A program made the position numbers and the translations under genes. Positions 47,645 through 56,064 of a stretch of 64,000 nt of DNA are shown piece after piece. How positions within the stretch are numbered: the first letter of the stretch is position 1; every line of letters starts with the position of its first letter. The stretch is from Trueperella abortisuis (lineage in GTDB: Bacteria; Actinomycetota; Actinomycetes; Actinomycetales; Actinomycetaceae): contig NZ_JAUSQL010000001.1 in the NCBI RefSeq assembly GCF_030811095.1, positions 1,426,001 through 1,490,000 on the forward strand, given 5' to 3'. Under the pieces are notes generated by a model that ran no database searches, was not told the DNA's origin, and was given only the letters and a program-made list of their open reading frames with translations.

Positions 47645-48391
47645 TCATCTAACGATATCGACAATCAAGCACCCCTCATCACCCATGGGCAGGGCTTGCT
47701 CGATACTCCCCGCGATGACGGATACCGCCCCTCCATGCGCTCTGCTGTCAGATGGGGATGATTCTGAGCCACTCACAGCGTTGACCACGAGTGCACGATC
47801 TGCGATGAGAGCAGATTGCTTCGCATAGTAGACGACTTCATCGTCATACCAGAGTTCGGGTGGGAAAGTCACATACAGGGGCCACAACAAAATATCCGTA
47901 GACTCAGCACATTCCGCGAAGACTTCTGGCCTCTCCCACACATCACCACACAGAGCGAGGACAAACCCTTGATTCTTTAGTTCGAATCTCGATGGTGCCG
48001 TTCCCTCAGCGTAGGGTCCCGATACGACTTCCGGGTCACGCCAGCCCGGCGACATACGTCGGTAGAGAGCCAATTGGTGCCCGTCGCCATCGAACACGAT
48101 GACACTCGAATAGAGGACATCACCGTCGCGCTCGATAAAAGGTAGACAAATCGCGATTGAAAACTGAGCGCATAAACTCTGGATCGCCAATATCTCCGGA
48201 CCATCCCGCTCGATACCGACTGAGAGATCCCGGATCGGATCGTCTGTAATTGCGTCAAAGCCCTGCATGTACGCCTCCGGCAACACGATGAGATCCGCAG
48301 AGCCCGAGTATCGTTCACACAGAGAGCTCAAGCGCTCGACATTCAACCGGACGTCTACCTCAGATCGAACAGCTGCCAGCACGATCCTCAC
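47645..48391 (-). CDS. Carbon-nitrogen hydrolase (nitrilase superfamily)-like protein
   Basis: Protein of 248 aa with the nitrilase fold: the catalytic Glu in VLPEAYMQG, and the nucleophile Cys in LALCGDVWERPE. The usual catalytic lysine of the YRKxH motif appears to be Arg (LALYRRMSPGW), so activity is doubtful. Members cleave amides or nitriles; the substrate is unknown. It sits between toxin and IS fragments with a moderate GC content and looks imported. ATG 48391 gives a normal family N-terminus (MRIVLAAVRSEVD). Confidence 0.7.
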   Translation of the reverse strand: MRIVLAAVRSEVDVRLNVERLSSLCERYSGSADLIVLPEAYMQGFDAITDDPIRDLSVGIERDGPEILAIQSLCAQFSIAICLPFIERDGDVLYSSVIVFDGDGHQLALYRRMSPGWRDPEVVSGPYAEGTAPSRFELKNQGFVLALCGDVWERPEVFAECAESTDILLWPLYVTFPPELWYDDEVVYYAKQSALIADRALVVNAVSGSESSPSDSRAHGGAVSVIAGSIEQALPMGDEGCLIVDIVR

Positions 48392-48400
48392 AACAATCTC

Positions 48401-48682
48401 CTAGCGGTATATCTCTCGACGATGCCCTACTGTGAGCGCAAGAATTATCAACCAGCCGTTATCAACGTCGTAGATGATCCGATAGTCACCGACGCAAATG
48501 CGGCGTTCGCCCTCACCATCGATAATTCTGGCAGATTCGACCGGGTAAGGATCGGAAGCTAGGGTTTCGATCACCTCCTTCAGGCGACGTTGAACCTGGG
48601 GATAGAAAGATCGAAAACTTTTGGCTGCCAAACGCGAATTGGCCTTAACCGCAAGACCGTGCGAGCATCCAATCCTGGCCAC
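48401..48682 (-). pseudogene. Orphan RelE-type toxin copy with replaced N-terminus
   Basis: From LAAKSFRSFYPQVQRRLKEV to its end (GHRREIYR) it parallels the intact toxin at 52530-52790. The first 20 residues are unrelated (MARIGCSHGLAVKAN) and there is no antitoxin upstream. It is probably a truncated duplicate fused to foreign sequence at the edge of the neighbouring IS481 fragment. Confidence 0.7.
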
Positions 48683-48714
48683 TAGAAGCCCCTACTAGCC
48701 CTGAACCAACCCGC

Positions 48715-49600
48715 GCCACCTGGCCTTAACCGCCGAGGGGCGTCGTCACCTTGTCACCTGCATTGTTGATCAGGGCTGGCCGATCCGCCGCGAGGCCGAG
48801 AGATTCCAAGTGCCTCCTGCGACGCCATCGAAATGGGCTAACCGGTACCGACACGGGCACAGCCTGCACGACCGCTCCTCCCGTCCTCGCACAACCCCAA
48901 CCCGCCTCGCCCAGCGTCGCGAGCGGCGGATTATCGCGCTGCGTTTCACCCGCCGTTGGGGGCTGCACCGGATCAGTTACCACCTGGGGATCCCACGTGC
49001 AACGGTCGGCCGTGTTCTTCAGCGGTACCGGATGCCGTTACTCCACCACCTCGACCAGGTAACCGGGCTGCCCGTGCGGAGGAGTATGGCGCACCGGTAT
49101 GAGAAAACGTTCCCGGGAGAGTTGGTGCATGCTGATATCAAAAAGCTCGGTCGTATCCCTGACGGTGGTGGGCATCGTGTCGTCGTGCGTTTCCAAGGGA
49201 GGCAGAACACGCGTGCGAGTGGCCATGCGGGCGGGTATGCCTACCTTCATCACGCGATCGATGACTATTCCCGGCTGGTGTACTCCGAGATTCTTGACGA
49301 TGCGCAGACAGACACTGCTGCCGGGTTTTGGTCCCGCGCTCAGCAGTTTTTTGCTCACGCCGGGATCACTGTCCACGCGGTGATGACTGATAACGGGTCG
49401 TGTTACCGGCCAACCGCATTCAGGGATGCACTCGGGCCTATGGTGAAGCATCGCCGGACGAGATCATACCGGCCGCAGACAAACGGGAAAGTGGAACGGT
49501 TTAACCGCACCCTAGTCGCCGAATAGACTTACGCTCAGGCGTATCGAAGTGACGAGGAGCGTGTCCGGGCGTATCAAGCACAGTGTCCCCATGTGACCTT
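48715..49600 (+). pseudogene. IS481-family transposase, truncated
   Basis: Reading from about 48720, TAEGRRHLVTCIVDQGWPIR, a helix-turn-helix, and the DDE core follow: VHADIKKLG, HHAIDDYSRL, MTDNGSCYRP and RPQTNGKVERFNRTL. A TAG at 49524-49526 interrupts the frame, and the similarity ends near 49590 before the normal C-terminus. No start codon or terminal repeats are seen. Confidence 0.85.
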
Positions 49601-49636
49601 CTCGCTAATGGAGCATATTTGTCACTAGGGACGGCA

Positions 49637-49676
49637 TTGACACAGCCACACAACCCCCGTACAGTTTTCCGTACAG
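49637..49676 (+). promoter_or_regulatory. yefM-yoeB promoter with overlapping operator repeats
   Basis: TTGACA (49637-49642), 17 bp, TACAGT (49660-49665). Direct CGTACAG repeats at 49658-49664 and 49670-49676 overlap the -10 box and resemble the TGTACA-type YefM operator, so autorepression is likely. Confidence 0.65.
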
Positions 49677-49686
49677 GAGGCTTACT

Positions 49687-49941
49687 ATGAGGACAATGAG
49701 CTATACCGAGTCACGAGCAAACTACGCCCAGGTGCTTGATGACGTTGTTGACAACCGAGAAGAAATGATCATCACGCGTGCGGGCCATGAGCCCGTCGTG
49801 ATTGTCTCACTTGCCGAATATGAATCACTCCGGGAGACAGCCTACCTTCTGCGCTCCCCTGCCAATGCCCGCCGACTCCTTGACGCGATCGAAAACTTGG
49901 AGCAGGGCCACGGAACCCAGCACGACCTCATTGAGGACTGA
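49687..49941 (+). CDS. yefM: YefM antitoxin
   Basis: Phd/YefM-family antitoxin of 84 aa. MSYTESRANYAQVLDDVVDN is the DNA-binding N-terminus and SLAEYESLRETAYLLRSPAN the toxin-binding linker. ATG 49687 or 49696 may be used; AGGAGG precedes the first. It neutralises YoeB and, with it, represses the promoter just upstream. The toxin gene follows after three bases. Confidence 0.93.
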   Translation: MRTMSYTESRANYAQVLDDVVDNREEMIITRAGHEPVVIVSLAEYESLRETAYLLRSPANARRLLDAIENLEQGHGTQHDLIED

Positions 49942-49944
49942 AAC

Positions 49945-50205
49945 ATGATCCTCGTGTGGGATGAGCGAGCATGGGAGGATTACCTCTGGTGGCAAACCGA
50001 GGACCGCAAAACCCTCAAGCGAATCAACTCACTCATCAAAGACATCGTCCGGAACGGCAATGAAGGCATCGGAAAACCCGAAGCTCTGAAACACGGACTA
50101 GCTGGCTATTGGTCGAGAAGAATTACTGATGAGCATCGTCTCGTTTACAAGATCGTTGGTAACGAAATTCGCATCGCCGTGTGCCGATATCATTACGGTC
50201 GTTAG
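49945..50205 (+). CDS. yoeB: YoeB toxin (ribosome-dependent mRNA endonuclease)
   Basis: Toxin of 86 aa that cleaves mRNA at the ribosomal A site. Family catalytic residues are visible: Glu in KPEALKHG, Arg in DEHRLVYK and His in CRYHYGR at the C-terminus. WDERAWEDYLWWQTEDRKTL is the normal opening. It is paired with yefM and appears intact. Confidence 0.94.
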   Translation: MILVWDERAWEDYLWWQTEDRKTLKRINSLIKDIVRNGNEGIGKPEALKHGLAGYWSRRITDEHRLVYKIVGNEIRIAVCRYHYGR

Positions 50206-50425
50206 CGCTGTTCGACCAGCTACCCCTGAAAGCCCTACTCTTCCTGACATCGCCTGAGAGCAATTAGTGTGGAGTCGATCAACTCTTCAATCAACGCTTC
50301 AAAAGCCTTGATTGGTGAGCTTGAAGCGTCTAATTCGGGCATGGGCTTCTGCCAGAAGAGTGCGCGCTCGCGGGTTCGTTTCTGATCGCAGCGCATCCGT
50401 CGCTCGCTCAGCATTGCCCGACAAC

Positions 50426-50464
50426 GGGCCGGACCCCCAGAAAGTGGACACGGGGGTCGGGCCC
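50426..50464. repeat. REP-like hairpin, intact copy
   Basis: GGGCCGGACCCCC (50426-50438) pairs with GGGGGTCGGGCCC (50452-50464) with one mismatch, around the loop AGAAAGTGGACAC. A related copy with an expanded C run lies at 59515-59556. Confidence 0.7.
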
Positions 50465-50469
50465 AACAT

Positions 50470-50880
50470 CCTTTTAGCGGTCTCGATGAGCTGATCGATC
50501 AGGACGATGGTTTCTTCAAGTTCCTTCGTCAACGTGGTTGGTTGGGCTTGCAGGCTCTCGGTGTTCAGCACGGTGGTTTCGAGGATGGGCTCGTGGTGGC
50601 CGGTGACGTAATACTGGGGCACTTCGCCTTCGTTCTTCTTCACTATCTTGGTCAGGAAGTCAGTGGTGACAGTTTTCTGCAGGAGGGCGTCGCCTTTGTA
50701 TTTGGTTGCGCAGGATCGAGTTGATGGTCGAGATTAACCAGTGATTCTTGCCCATCGGGGTGGGGATGCCGTCACCAGTGAGGTCCCAAGCGATTTGGGA
50801 TGGGGTTAGCCCCGCGCGGAAGTCGGCATCCGTGCGACGCACGACTGGAGCTTGGGTTTCGTCGATCACCAGGCCACCGT
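50470..50880 (-). pseudogene. Serine site-specific recombinase fragment
   Basis: The segments VVRRTDADFRAGLTPSQIAW, DGIPTPMGKNHWLISTINSI and, one frame away, KYKGDALLQKTVTTDFLTK and KNEGEVPQYYVTGHHEP are the recombinase domain of large serine integrases. A one-base shift near 50705, loss of the catalytic N-terminus and a hairpin inserted at the C-terminal side make it a fossil of an integration module. Confidence 0.82.
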
Positions 50881-50969
50881 TCTCGCCTTCGGAGTCGAAG
50901 GTGTGGATGTTTTGCTGACGCACCGTGGTTAGTGAGTCGACGGCTGTAGCGATGTCGCAGACGGAGCCG

Positions 50970-51244
50970 AATGAGCGAGTAACCGGCTTTTGGGTAACAG
51001 GAATCGACGTCTTCCCGCTGTGGAAACTCTTCACACTCGTCGGAGCGTTCTTTGGTCAGACCATTGACCCGCTACAATGGGAACTCGACGGACTGCGGTG
51101 GCCGCCTTCGTTGGATTGCTGTGGCCGCGCCTACCTGCACGCGAGCCGGTAGCCATCGCCGTCGTCGGATGCTACTTGCGACTTCCGTTCCTCGCGGTCG
51201 TGATTTTAGGCGCGGCTGTCGTGGCAGTGCTCCGGATGGTTTAG
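50970..51244 (+). pseudogene. C-terminal fragment of a second AzlC-type exporter
   Basis: FWVTGIDVFPLWKLFTLVGA and FFGQTIDPLQWELDG, then one frame over AVAAFVGLLWPRLPAREPV and a final hydrophobic span ending at TAG 51244, match the last third of AzlC proteins. A frameshift near 51095 and absence of the N-terminal half and azlD mark it as a remnant. Confidence 0.65.
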
Positions 51245-51308
51245 TACGTGTTCGGCCATTTCGGTCGCTCTCAAGGAATGAGGTAGCCGCGCCCACTAGG
51301 ATGTCCGT

Positions 51309-51858
51309 ATGCCATACAGCGATCCTCAACTTATCCGCCTATACGACGCCGACACCCCGACGGTCCAGACCACGACTTCTTCCGCGGGCTCGTACGTGAT
51401 ATCCGGGCACAACGGGTGGTGGGCCTTGGATGTGGCGCCGGAATCTTGACCATTACGCTCGCTGAGCCGGGACGCGACGTCATCGGCATCGACCCGTCGA
51501 AAGAGGCGCTCGAGTTCGCGCGATCCCGTCCTGGCGGAGGCGCCGTAACGTGGGTCGAGGGCACGGAGCGTTTGACCGAGGATGGCAGGCTGCTGGAGTC
51601 TTGTTCGATCGATGGTCCCGATGGAATGGGACCGTCGTCATGCGCGTCAGAAACGAGTGGCTCGACGACGGCCATGCTGCCGAATTCGACCAAGAACTGC
51701 AGTTTCGCAGCCACGAACAAATCCTTGCGGATCTGACGACGGCTGGACTCACACAAGTGAGCACTTACCAGAATTGGTCAGGAGAAGCCTTTACTGGTGG
51801 TCGCGACCAGCCATTGATGGTCGTTGTGGCTCGAAAAGCCATTGACACACCGGCTTAA
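51309..51858 (+). pseudogene. SAM-dependent methyltransferase, frameshifted and internally deleted
   Basis: MPYSDPQLIRLYDADTP starts at 51309; a frameshift near 51355 leads to DHDFFRGLVRDIRAQRVVGL and the SAM-binding motif GLGCGAGILTI, with GIDPSKEALEFARSRPGG. After another jump, RVRNEWLDDGH...QELQFRSHEQI and DQPLMVVVARK form the C-terminus. The middle of the enzyme is missing. Confidence 0.75.
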
Positions 51859-52021
51859 CTGACGCACGGTTTCCATATAGGTGGCGGGCCACTAAACCCA
51901 TCACGATCTCAACTAAACTATCCTCTGCCTGCTCGCAGACGTGCCACTCGAGGGGAGCTTCGCGAGGCAATCCGTCCGACGGCGGACAAAGATTCAGCAT
52001 TGACGACGTTCTTGACGAGCT
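51859..52021. other. Remnant of an antitoxin upstream of a RelE-like toxin
   Basis: The last codons before the toxin read GQRFSIDDVLDEL followed by TGA overlapping the toxin ATG, typical of a DinJ/RelB-like antitoxin end. No intact start was found, so the antitoxin is probably truncated. Confidence 0.35.
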
Positions 52022-52312
52022 ATGAGTCTCAACGACTCACCCACAAGGCACCGAGTCGAACTGAGCTCCAAAGCCCGCAAACAGCTGAAGACTATGGATC
52101 GGTTTGACGCGCTCATACTTGCCACCTGGATCAAGAACAATCTCGATGGATACACCAATCCGCAAGCTCTCGGAAAACCACTGACCGCCAACCACTCAGG
52201 CGAATGGCAATACCGGGTTGGATCCTACCGAATTCTCGCGCTCATTCATCACGACGTCGTCACCATTGAAATCTCTTCCGTTGGCCGGCGCGACAAAACC
52301 TACCGGTCGTGA
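52022..52312 (+). CDS. RelE/ParE-family toxin
   Basis: Protein of 96 aa: HRVELSSKARKQLKTMDRFD opens the fold, LGKPLTANHSGEWQYRVGSY and IHHDVVTIEISSVGRRDKTYR complete it, with the Arg and late basic residues expected of RelE-type mRNA interferases. The ATG overlaps the stop of a fragmentary antitoxin frame (ATGA), the usual antitoxin-toxin coupling. Whether the antitoxin survives is unclear. Confidence 0.75.
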   Translation: MSLNDSPTRHRVELSSKARKQLKTMDRFDALILATWIKNNLDGYTNPQALGKPLTANHSGEWQYRVGSYRILALIHHDVVTIEISSVGRRDKTYRS

Positions 52313-52529
52313 GCCAATCGCCCACTGGAATCGACCGTTAAGATGTCACCGCCCCCTCGAATCCCGCGAAAAAGTAAAACGCAGTGCCCAAAGGGCTCAG
52401 ATCGCTTTCCTAAGTGGCACGCGATACACACCGCAGCACCAGGCCGAGCGTATCGCCGTCGCGCTCGAGAATCGAACGGAGATCTACCTAATGTTGCACC
52501 GATGCCAAAACGATCCGCGTAGGAATCTC
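52313..52529. other. Intergenic, nothing recognised
   Basis: About 215 bp between two convergent toxin genes. Phrases such as CCCTCGAATCCCGCGAAA (about 52355) recur near 53117 and point to local duplication. No gene is seen. Confidence 0.35.
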
Positions 52530-52790
52530 CTACCGGTAAACCTCTCGCCGATGCCCAACAGAGAGCACGAGAATGAGCAACCGACCGTCGTCGACGTCGT
52601 AAATGATCCGATAGTCACCGACGCGAATGCGGCGTTCGCCCTCACCACCGAGTATCTTTATTGACCCGGACGGATAAGGATCGCAAGCCAGGGCTTCGAT
52701 TGCTTCTTTGAGGCGACGCTGAACCTGAGGGTGGAAAGATCGAAAACTCTTGGCCGCCGAACGCGAATAGGAGACCGAATATTCGGGCAT
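52530..52790 (-). CDS. RelE-family toxin
   Basis: Intact toxin of 86 aa (MPEYSVSYSRSAAKSFRSFH to GHRREVYR). LGGEGERRIRVGDYRIIYDV is the core with the catalytic basic residues, and the hydrophobic strand LLILVLSVGHRREVY ends it. It is the second gene of a pair with the Phd/YefM-type antitoxin three bases upstream. The truncated copy at 48401 derives from this or a common ancestor. Confidence 0.88.
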   Translation of the reverse strand: MPEYSVSYSRSAAKSFRSFHPQVQRRLKEAIEALACDPYPSGSIKILGGEGERRIRVGDYRIIYDVDDGRLLILVLSVGHRREVYR

Positions 52791-52793
52791 CCT

Positions 52794-53039
52794 CTATACC
52801 AACCCAAGTTCCGCCATAAGTTCTTCGTGAGACACCGTTTCTTCACTCCGAGCACGTGCAGCAGCACGAATATCCTCAAGGTCCTCAAGTGCCGCAACAG
52901 CGCGATCATAGAACTCTGGAGACACGACCACTGCACGACGCTGGGCACCACGAGATGTCAACTCAACCGGTTCACGTTGAGCTGTGGCAATAAAACCACT
53001 TTGGTTCTGCCGAAACTCTGAAAGAGTTGCACTAGTCAT
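52794..53039 (-). CDS. Phd/YefM-family antitoxin
   Basis: Antitoxin of 81 aa. The N-terminus TSATLSEFRQNQSGFIATAQ and RRAVVVSPEFYDRAVAALED are typical of the family; the acidic C-terminus (EETVSHEELMAELG) wraps the toxin. ATG 53039 is chosen for the family start; two ATGs shortly upstream are possible. The toxin follows after three bases. Confidence 0.85.
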   Translation of the reverse strand: MTSATLSEFRQNQSGFIATAQREPVELTSRGAQRRAVVVSPEFYDRAVAALEDLEDIRAAARARSEETVSHEELMAELGLV

Positions 53040-53458
53040 GACCCAATCATACATCATGTACAAGTTGTATGGAAAGCTCGAACCCGGGCGAAAACCAAAA
53101 CACCCGTGAAACGCTGAACCCCTCGAATCCCGCGAAATACCAGGTAAAACGCGGAACCCGAGAGGTTCAGATCGCACTCGATTCTTTGTATCAAAAGTCG
53201 AGCACAAATGGTTACCTAGACGTTCATTTTGATACAATGCTCTAGGCGGATGCACGCAACGGCTAGGTGGGTGCGCCGACGTTAATGGGCTAGTCCACTT
53301 CGCAAAAACTTCGGGAGGTGATCAATTGGCCCCAAATACTACTTAAGGGTTCTAAACCGGGGAAGATCGACCATTGATTGCGACGCCCGTCTATTATTTC
53401 CATCGCTCTTATTACACCAGCGTTTCCGGTGGAGAAATCTGCGGAGAGGCGAAGCCCT
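53040..53458. repeat. Non-coding region with an inverted repeat and a duplicated block
   Basis: TTGTATCAAAA (53186-53196) and TTTTGATACAA (53227-53237) form a perfect 11-bp inverted repeat. The block from 53211 (GTTACCTAGACGTTCATTTT) repeats that at 47431. The rest, up to the IS3 fragment, has no convincing gene. Confidence 0.55.
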
Positions 53459-53691
53459 CATTTTGGGCGACGTTGAAAGTCGAGTACTACTACCGCCACG
53501 CCTTCCGTATCCATGAAGAGGTCTACGAAGGCGTCTCCACATGGATCGAGGGATTCTATAACCACAAACGCATCCATTCAGCGATCGGATACCAAAACCC
53601 GGTCGAATACGAACTCCACGCCGCAATGAACATAGCAGCGTGAACTACACAACGAAACCGTCAACAACTAGCGGGCAAGCCCAGCGGAACA
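53459..53691 (+). mobile_element. 3' end of an IS3-family element
   Basis: Nearly identical to 58086-58318 of the IS3 copy: it encodes the last 60 residues of OrfB (FWATLKVEYYYRHAF to LHAAMNIAA) and the right terminal region ending GGGCAAGCCCAG. The catalytic residues are absent. Confidence 0.85.
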
Positions 53692-54386
53692 AAACTCAGC
53701 ACGCTTCAACGCTGGTTTGGGACGCACCAGGTCACGCAGCCTCAAGGCCTTTTGACCTCACGTTTTCCCTTGCTGACAAGGCGCGTTGGTTGCGCGAAAT
53801 CCTTGATCGGGAAGGCTTTGGCCGTCCAGTTTTGGTTGGTCAGTCGATGGGTGGTTACGTGGCACAATCTTATCTTCAACAGTTTGCCGGATCGCTCGCC
53901 GGGTTCGTGTCGATTGATTCGGCCCCGCTGGGTCGTGCTTACATGACTTCGGCGGAATTGTGGTTGCTAAAACGTATGGAGCCGATTTATCGCCTTTACC
54001 CCTGGCGTCTCCTCCTGAGTCACGGGTCAAACGGCGTTGCCACCACGGCGCTGGGACGCGCCTTAATGCGCGAAATGATGCTCGCTTACGACCCCGACCC
54101 GGCTGGTTACGCGCGCCTGATGGGGCACGGTTATCGCATCCTCGCCGAAGCGATAGAGGCGGACTTGCCCTACCGAATCGACTGTCCCGCCTTGTTGATC
54201 TGTGGAGAAAAAGACCGCGCAGGTTCGACGCGACGGTATAATCGGGCGTGGCACGCGAAAACTGGCATCCCACTGAATTGGATCAAAGGTGCCGGCCACA
54301 ATGCCAACACCGACCAACCCGGGGTCGTCAATCGCCTGATCAAAGAGTTTATCGAGGCGCTCAACCGCTCCCTTTCGGGCGAGTGA
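53640..54386 (+). pseudogene. Alpha/beta hydrolase, 5' end replaced by IS3 sequence
   Basis: From about 53715 the frame reads VWDAPGHAASRPFDLTFSLA, then the nucleophile elbow GQSMGGYVAQ, an acid in ICGEKDRAG and the late histidine in KGAGHNANTDQP, so the catalytic triad is present. The oxyanion-side N-terminus (about 50 residues with the HGxx motif) is missing, and the open frame instead begins at GTG 53640 inside the IS3 end. An IS event has probably truncated the gene; a residual product of 248 aa could still be translated. Confidence 0.7.
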
Positions 54387-54642
54387 CGATAACGAGTTCG
54401 CGGCGCCCCGGTATGAACCGTGGCATCATCACCCAGAATGGTCAGCCCGTTTCGAGAGCCTCGCTGGCGCTGAAGCAAAGAAGCTCGGTCGCAAGGTGCC
54501 TATCGATGTTGCTGTCTGGAATCCGCGTGTGAGGAAGCATTCGCCTGTCCGGAAGGTGGATAAACAGCAGAAACCGTCCACGAATGCTTGCATGCGTGTT
54601 TGTCAGTGGCGTATGACTTTCTATTGTTCTGGTAGAAGAAAT
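54387..54642 (+). other. Unrecognised coding-like fragment
   Basis: After the hydrolase stop, one frame reads FAAPRYEPWHHHPEWSARFE, then KKLGRKVPIDVAVWNPRVRK and loses coding character near 54600. There is no start, so it is likely a piece of another gene. I cannot assign a family. Confidence 0.3.
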
Positions 54643-55980
54643 CTATTCCAGTACTTTCCAAGTTGGTGTTGCTCGGGATCCTTCGCGGCGAATGTAGCCC
54701 TTCGCGGTGAGGGTGTTGAGGGCTCGTTGTACTGTGCGGGTGGTTTTCGAGATTTTGTCAGCCATTTCCTGGCGTGTTTGACGCGGGTTTTGCGTGAGCA
54801 GGGCAAGCACTGCCGTCTCGGTGCTGCTCAAAGTGACATCCGTAGTGACATCTGTAGTGACTTTTTTGTCACTACGACGCTCCAGCGTCACCATAAAGCT
54901 CGTCTCGTAGTCGTCAAAACTATAAGTAACGTCTGCATCGTTGCATAGCGCTGCGACGCGTTTGAGACCTGAGCCAAATTGTTCGATGCGATGCCCGAGA
55001 TACAGGGTTTTCGCTATGAGTGGGTTGCGCGGCATGGCTGGAAGTGATTCGTCCACATACTGTTGTGGTGTGTGATTACTTGCGAATGATCCGGGGTTTA
55101 GTACAGTCACACGATCGGGATAAACGCAAATCTCGTGAGATGGCTTGTGCATACGGTAGTCTGCGTGAGCGAAACTGTTTGCGATAATCTCGCGTATTGC
55201 TGCGGCAGGTATCTCTGGTATTTCTTCCCGCGTGCCCCGGTCAATCCGTGCGCGCCAGTGAATGTTCTTCAGCACGTATTGCTCGGCAACATCAAGGAGC
55301 GTATAGATATTGGCCTCGGAGCGTTGGATGTCTAGGAAAGTAATCTTCTCCGGTGTGGCAAAAATGGCCATCTGCAAGGTGACTGGTTTGCCGGTGCCGA
55401 ACAGGAGATTACCGGCGTTATTGAGGTTAGCGCCGGTGGTGAGGCCAAGATGAGTGAGCAGCTCTGAGTCTGATTCGGGGGTTTCTGGGAGCCTGCCAGT
55501 TTCTCTCGCCTCGTTCAGAAATCTGTGAAACGACTCGGCATTAATGTTGGTGACCGGCGTGCCGGAATCAGTTTCCTCCCACGAATCTTTCACGGCTTGT
55601 TTGTTGAAGAAATTTCGGAGGGCGGATGGTGTGACGGGTCGGTCTTCATCGGCTGTTCGCAGATAATACTTGTCCCCAGCCGAGTAGGGGGTGTCCGTGC
55701 CGTTTGCCTCGACCTTGATTACAGTGCGTTTGTCGAGTTCAAGTTTCGTGACGGTTGGGTAGATCTGTGGCTTAATAGTCTGGCTGATAGCGCGGGAGAC
55801 CTTGCGCAGTGTTTCTTCGGTGACGTCCTGGCCACCGACAGTGCCATCTGGTTTCACACCGAAATACACCGTTCCTACACCATGTTTGTTGAGCATTGCA
55901 GCGATAGAAATGCAGGCTTCTTTCAGCTCGGAGGTGCTCTTCTTGAACTCCAGAGTTTCGGTTTCAATACCCAGATTCAT
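54643..55980 (-). CDS. AlbA/Schlafen-type ATP-binding regulator with C-terminal winged helix
   Basis: Protein of 445 aa. An AlbA_2 (Schlafen-like) domain covers about 1-120 (ETLEFKKSTSELKEACISIA, GTVYFGVKPDG), a GHKL-type ATP-binding domain follows (about 240-370; IPAAAIREIIANSFAHADYR and RNPLIAKTLYLGHRIEQFGSG), and a winged helix ends it (TRQEMADKISKTTRTVQRAL). Such proteins are thought to be DNA-binding regulators, often in mobile elements. ATG 55980 follows GGAGGCGAGA. The linker before the winged helix has a TTDV repeat encoded by DNA matching the promoter array. Autoregulation is likely by inference. Confidence 0.8.
   Translation of the reverse strand: MNLGIETETLEFKKSTSELKEACISIAAMLNKHGVGTVYFGVKPDGTVGGQDVTEETLRKVSRAISQTIKPQIYPTVTKLELDKRTVIKVEANGTDTPYSAGDKYYLRTADEDRPVTPSALRNFFNKQAVKDSWEETDSGTPVTNINAESFHRFLNEARETGRLPETPESDSELLTHLGLTTGANLNNAGNLLFGTGKPVTLQMAIFATPEKITFLDIQRSEANIYTLLDVAEQYVLKNIHWRARIDRGTREEIPEIPAAAIREIIANSFAHADYRMHKPSHEICVYPDRVTVLNPGSFASNHTPQQYVDESLPAMPRNPLIAKTLYLGHRIEQFGSGLKRVAALCNDADVTYSFDDYETSFMVTLERRSDKKVTTDVTTDVTLSSTETAVLALLTQNPRQTRQEMADKISKTTRTVQRALNTLTAKGYIRREGSRATPTWKVLE
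54832..54875. repeat. Intragenic AGTGACA array in the AlbA-type gene
   Basis: AGTGACA or AGTGACT occurs at 54832, 54844 and 54856 (12-bp period) and inverted as TGTCACT at 54867. The last two form an inverted repeat, GTAGTGAC/GTCACTAC around six T. It encodes the Val-Thr-Thr-Asp repeat and mirrors the promoter array 1.1 kb away. Confidence 0.85.
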
Positions 55981-56000
55981 TCTCGCCTCCATTGCCGCTA

Positions 56001-56064
56001 AGTGACACCAGTCTATTCCGTAGTGACATTTTTGTCACTACGGAATGTCACTACGTATGTCACT
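56001..56064. promoter_or_regulatory. Putative operator array of the AlbA-type regulator
   Basis: The motif AGTGACA/TGTCACT occurs five times (56001, 56022, 56033, 56046, 56058). The central pair lies in a perfect 13-bp inverted repeat (arms 56016-56028 and 56033-56045, loop TTTT). The array lies 20-85 bp upstream of the gene start. Confidence 0.75.

Noticed and set aside
53339..53626. 95-codon minus-strand frame
   Set aside because: Antisense to the IS3 OrfB fragment; a similar shadow appears at 57989-58252 in the intact copy.
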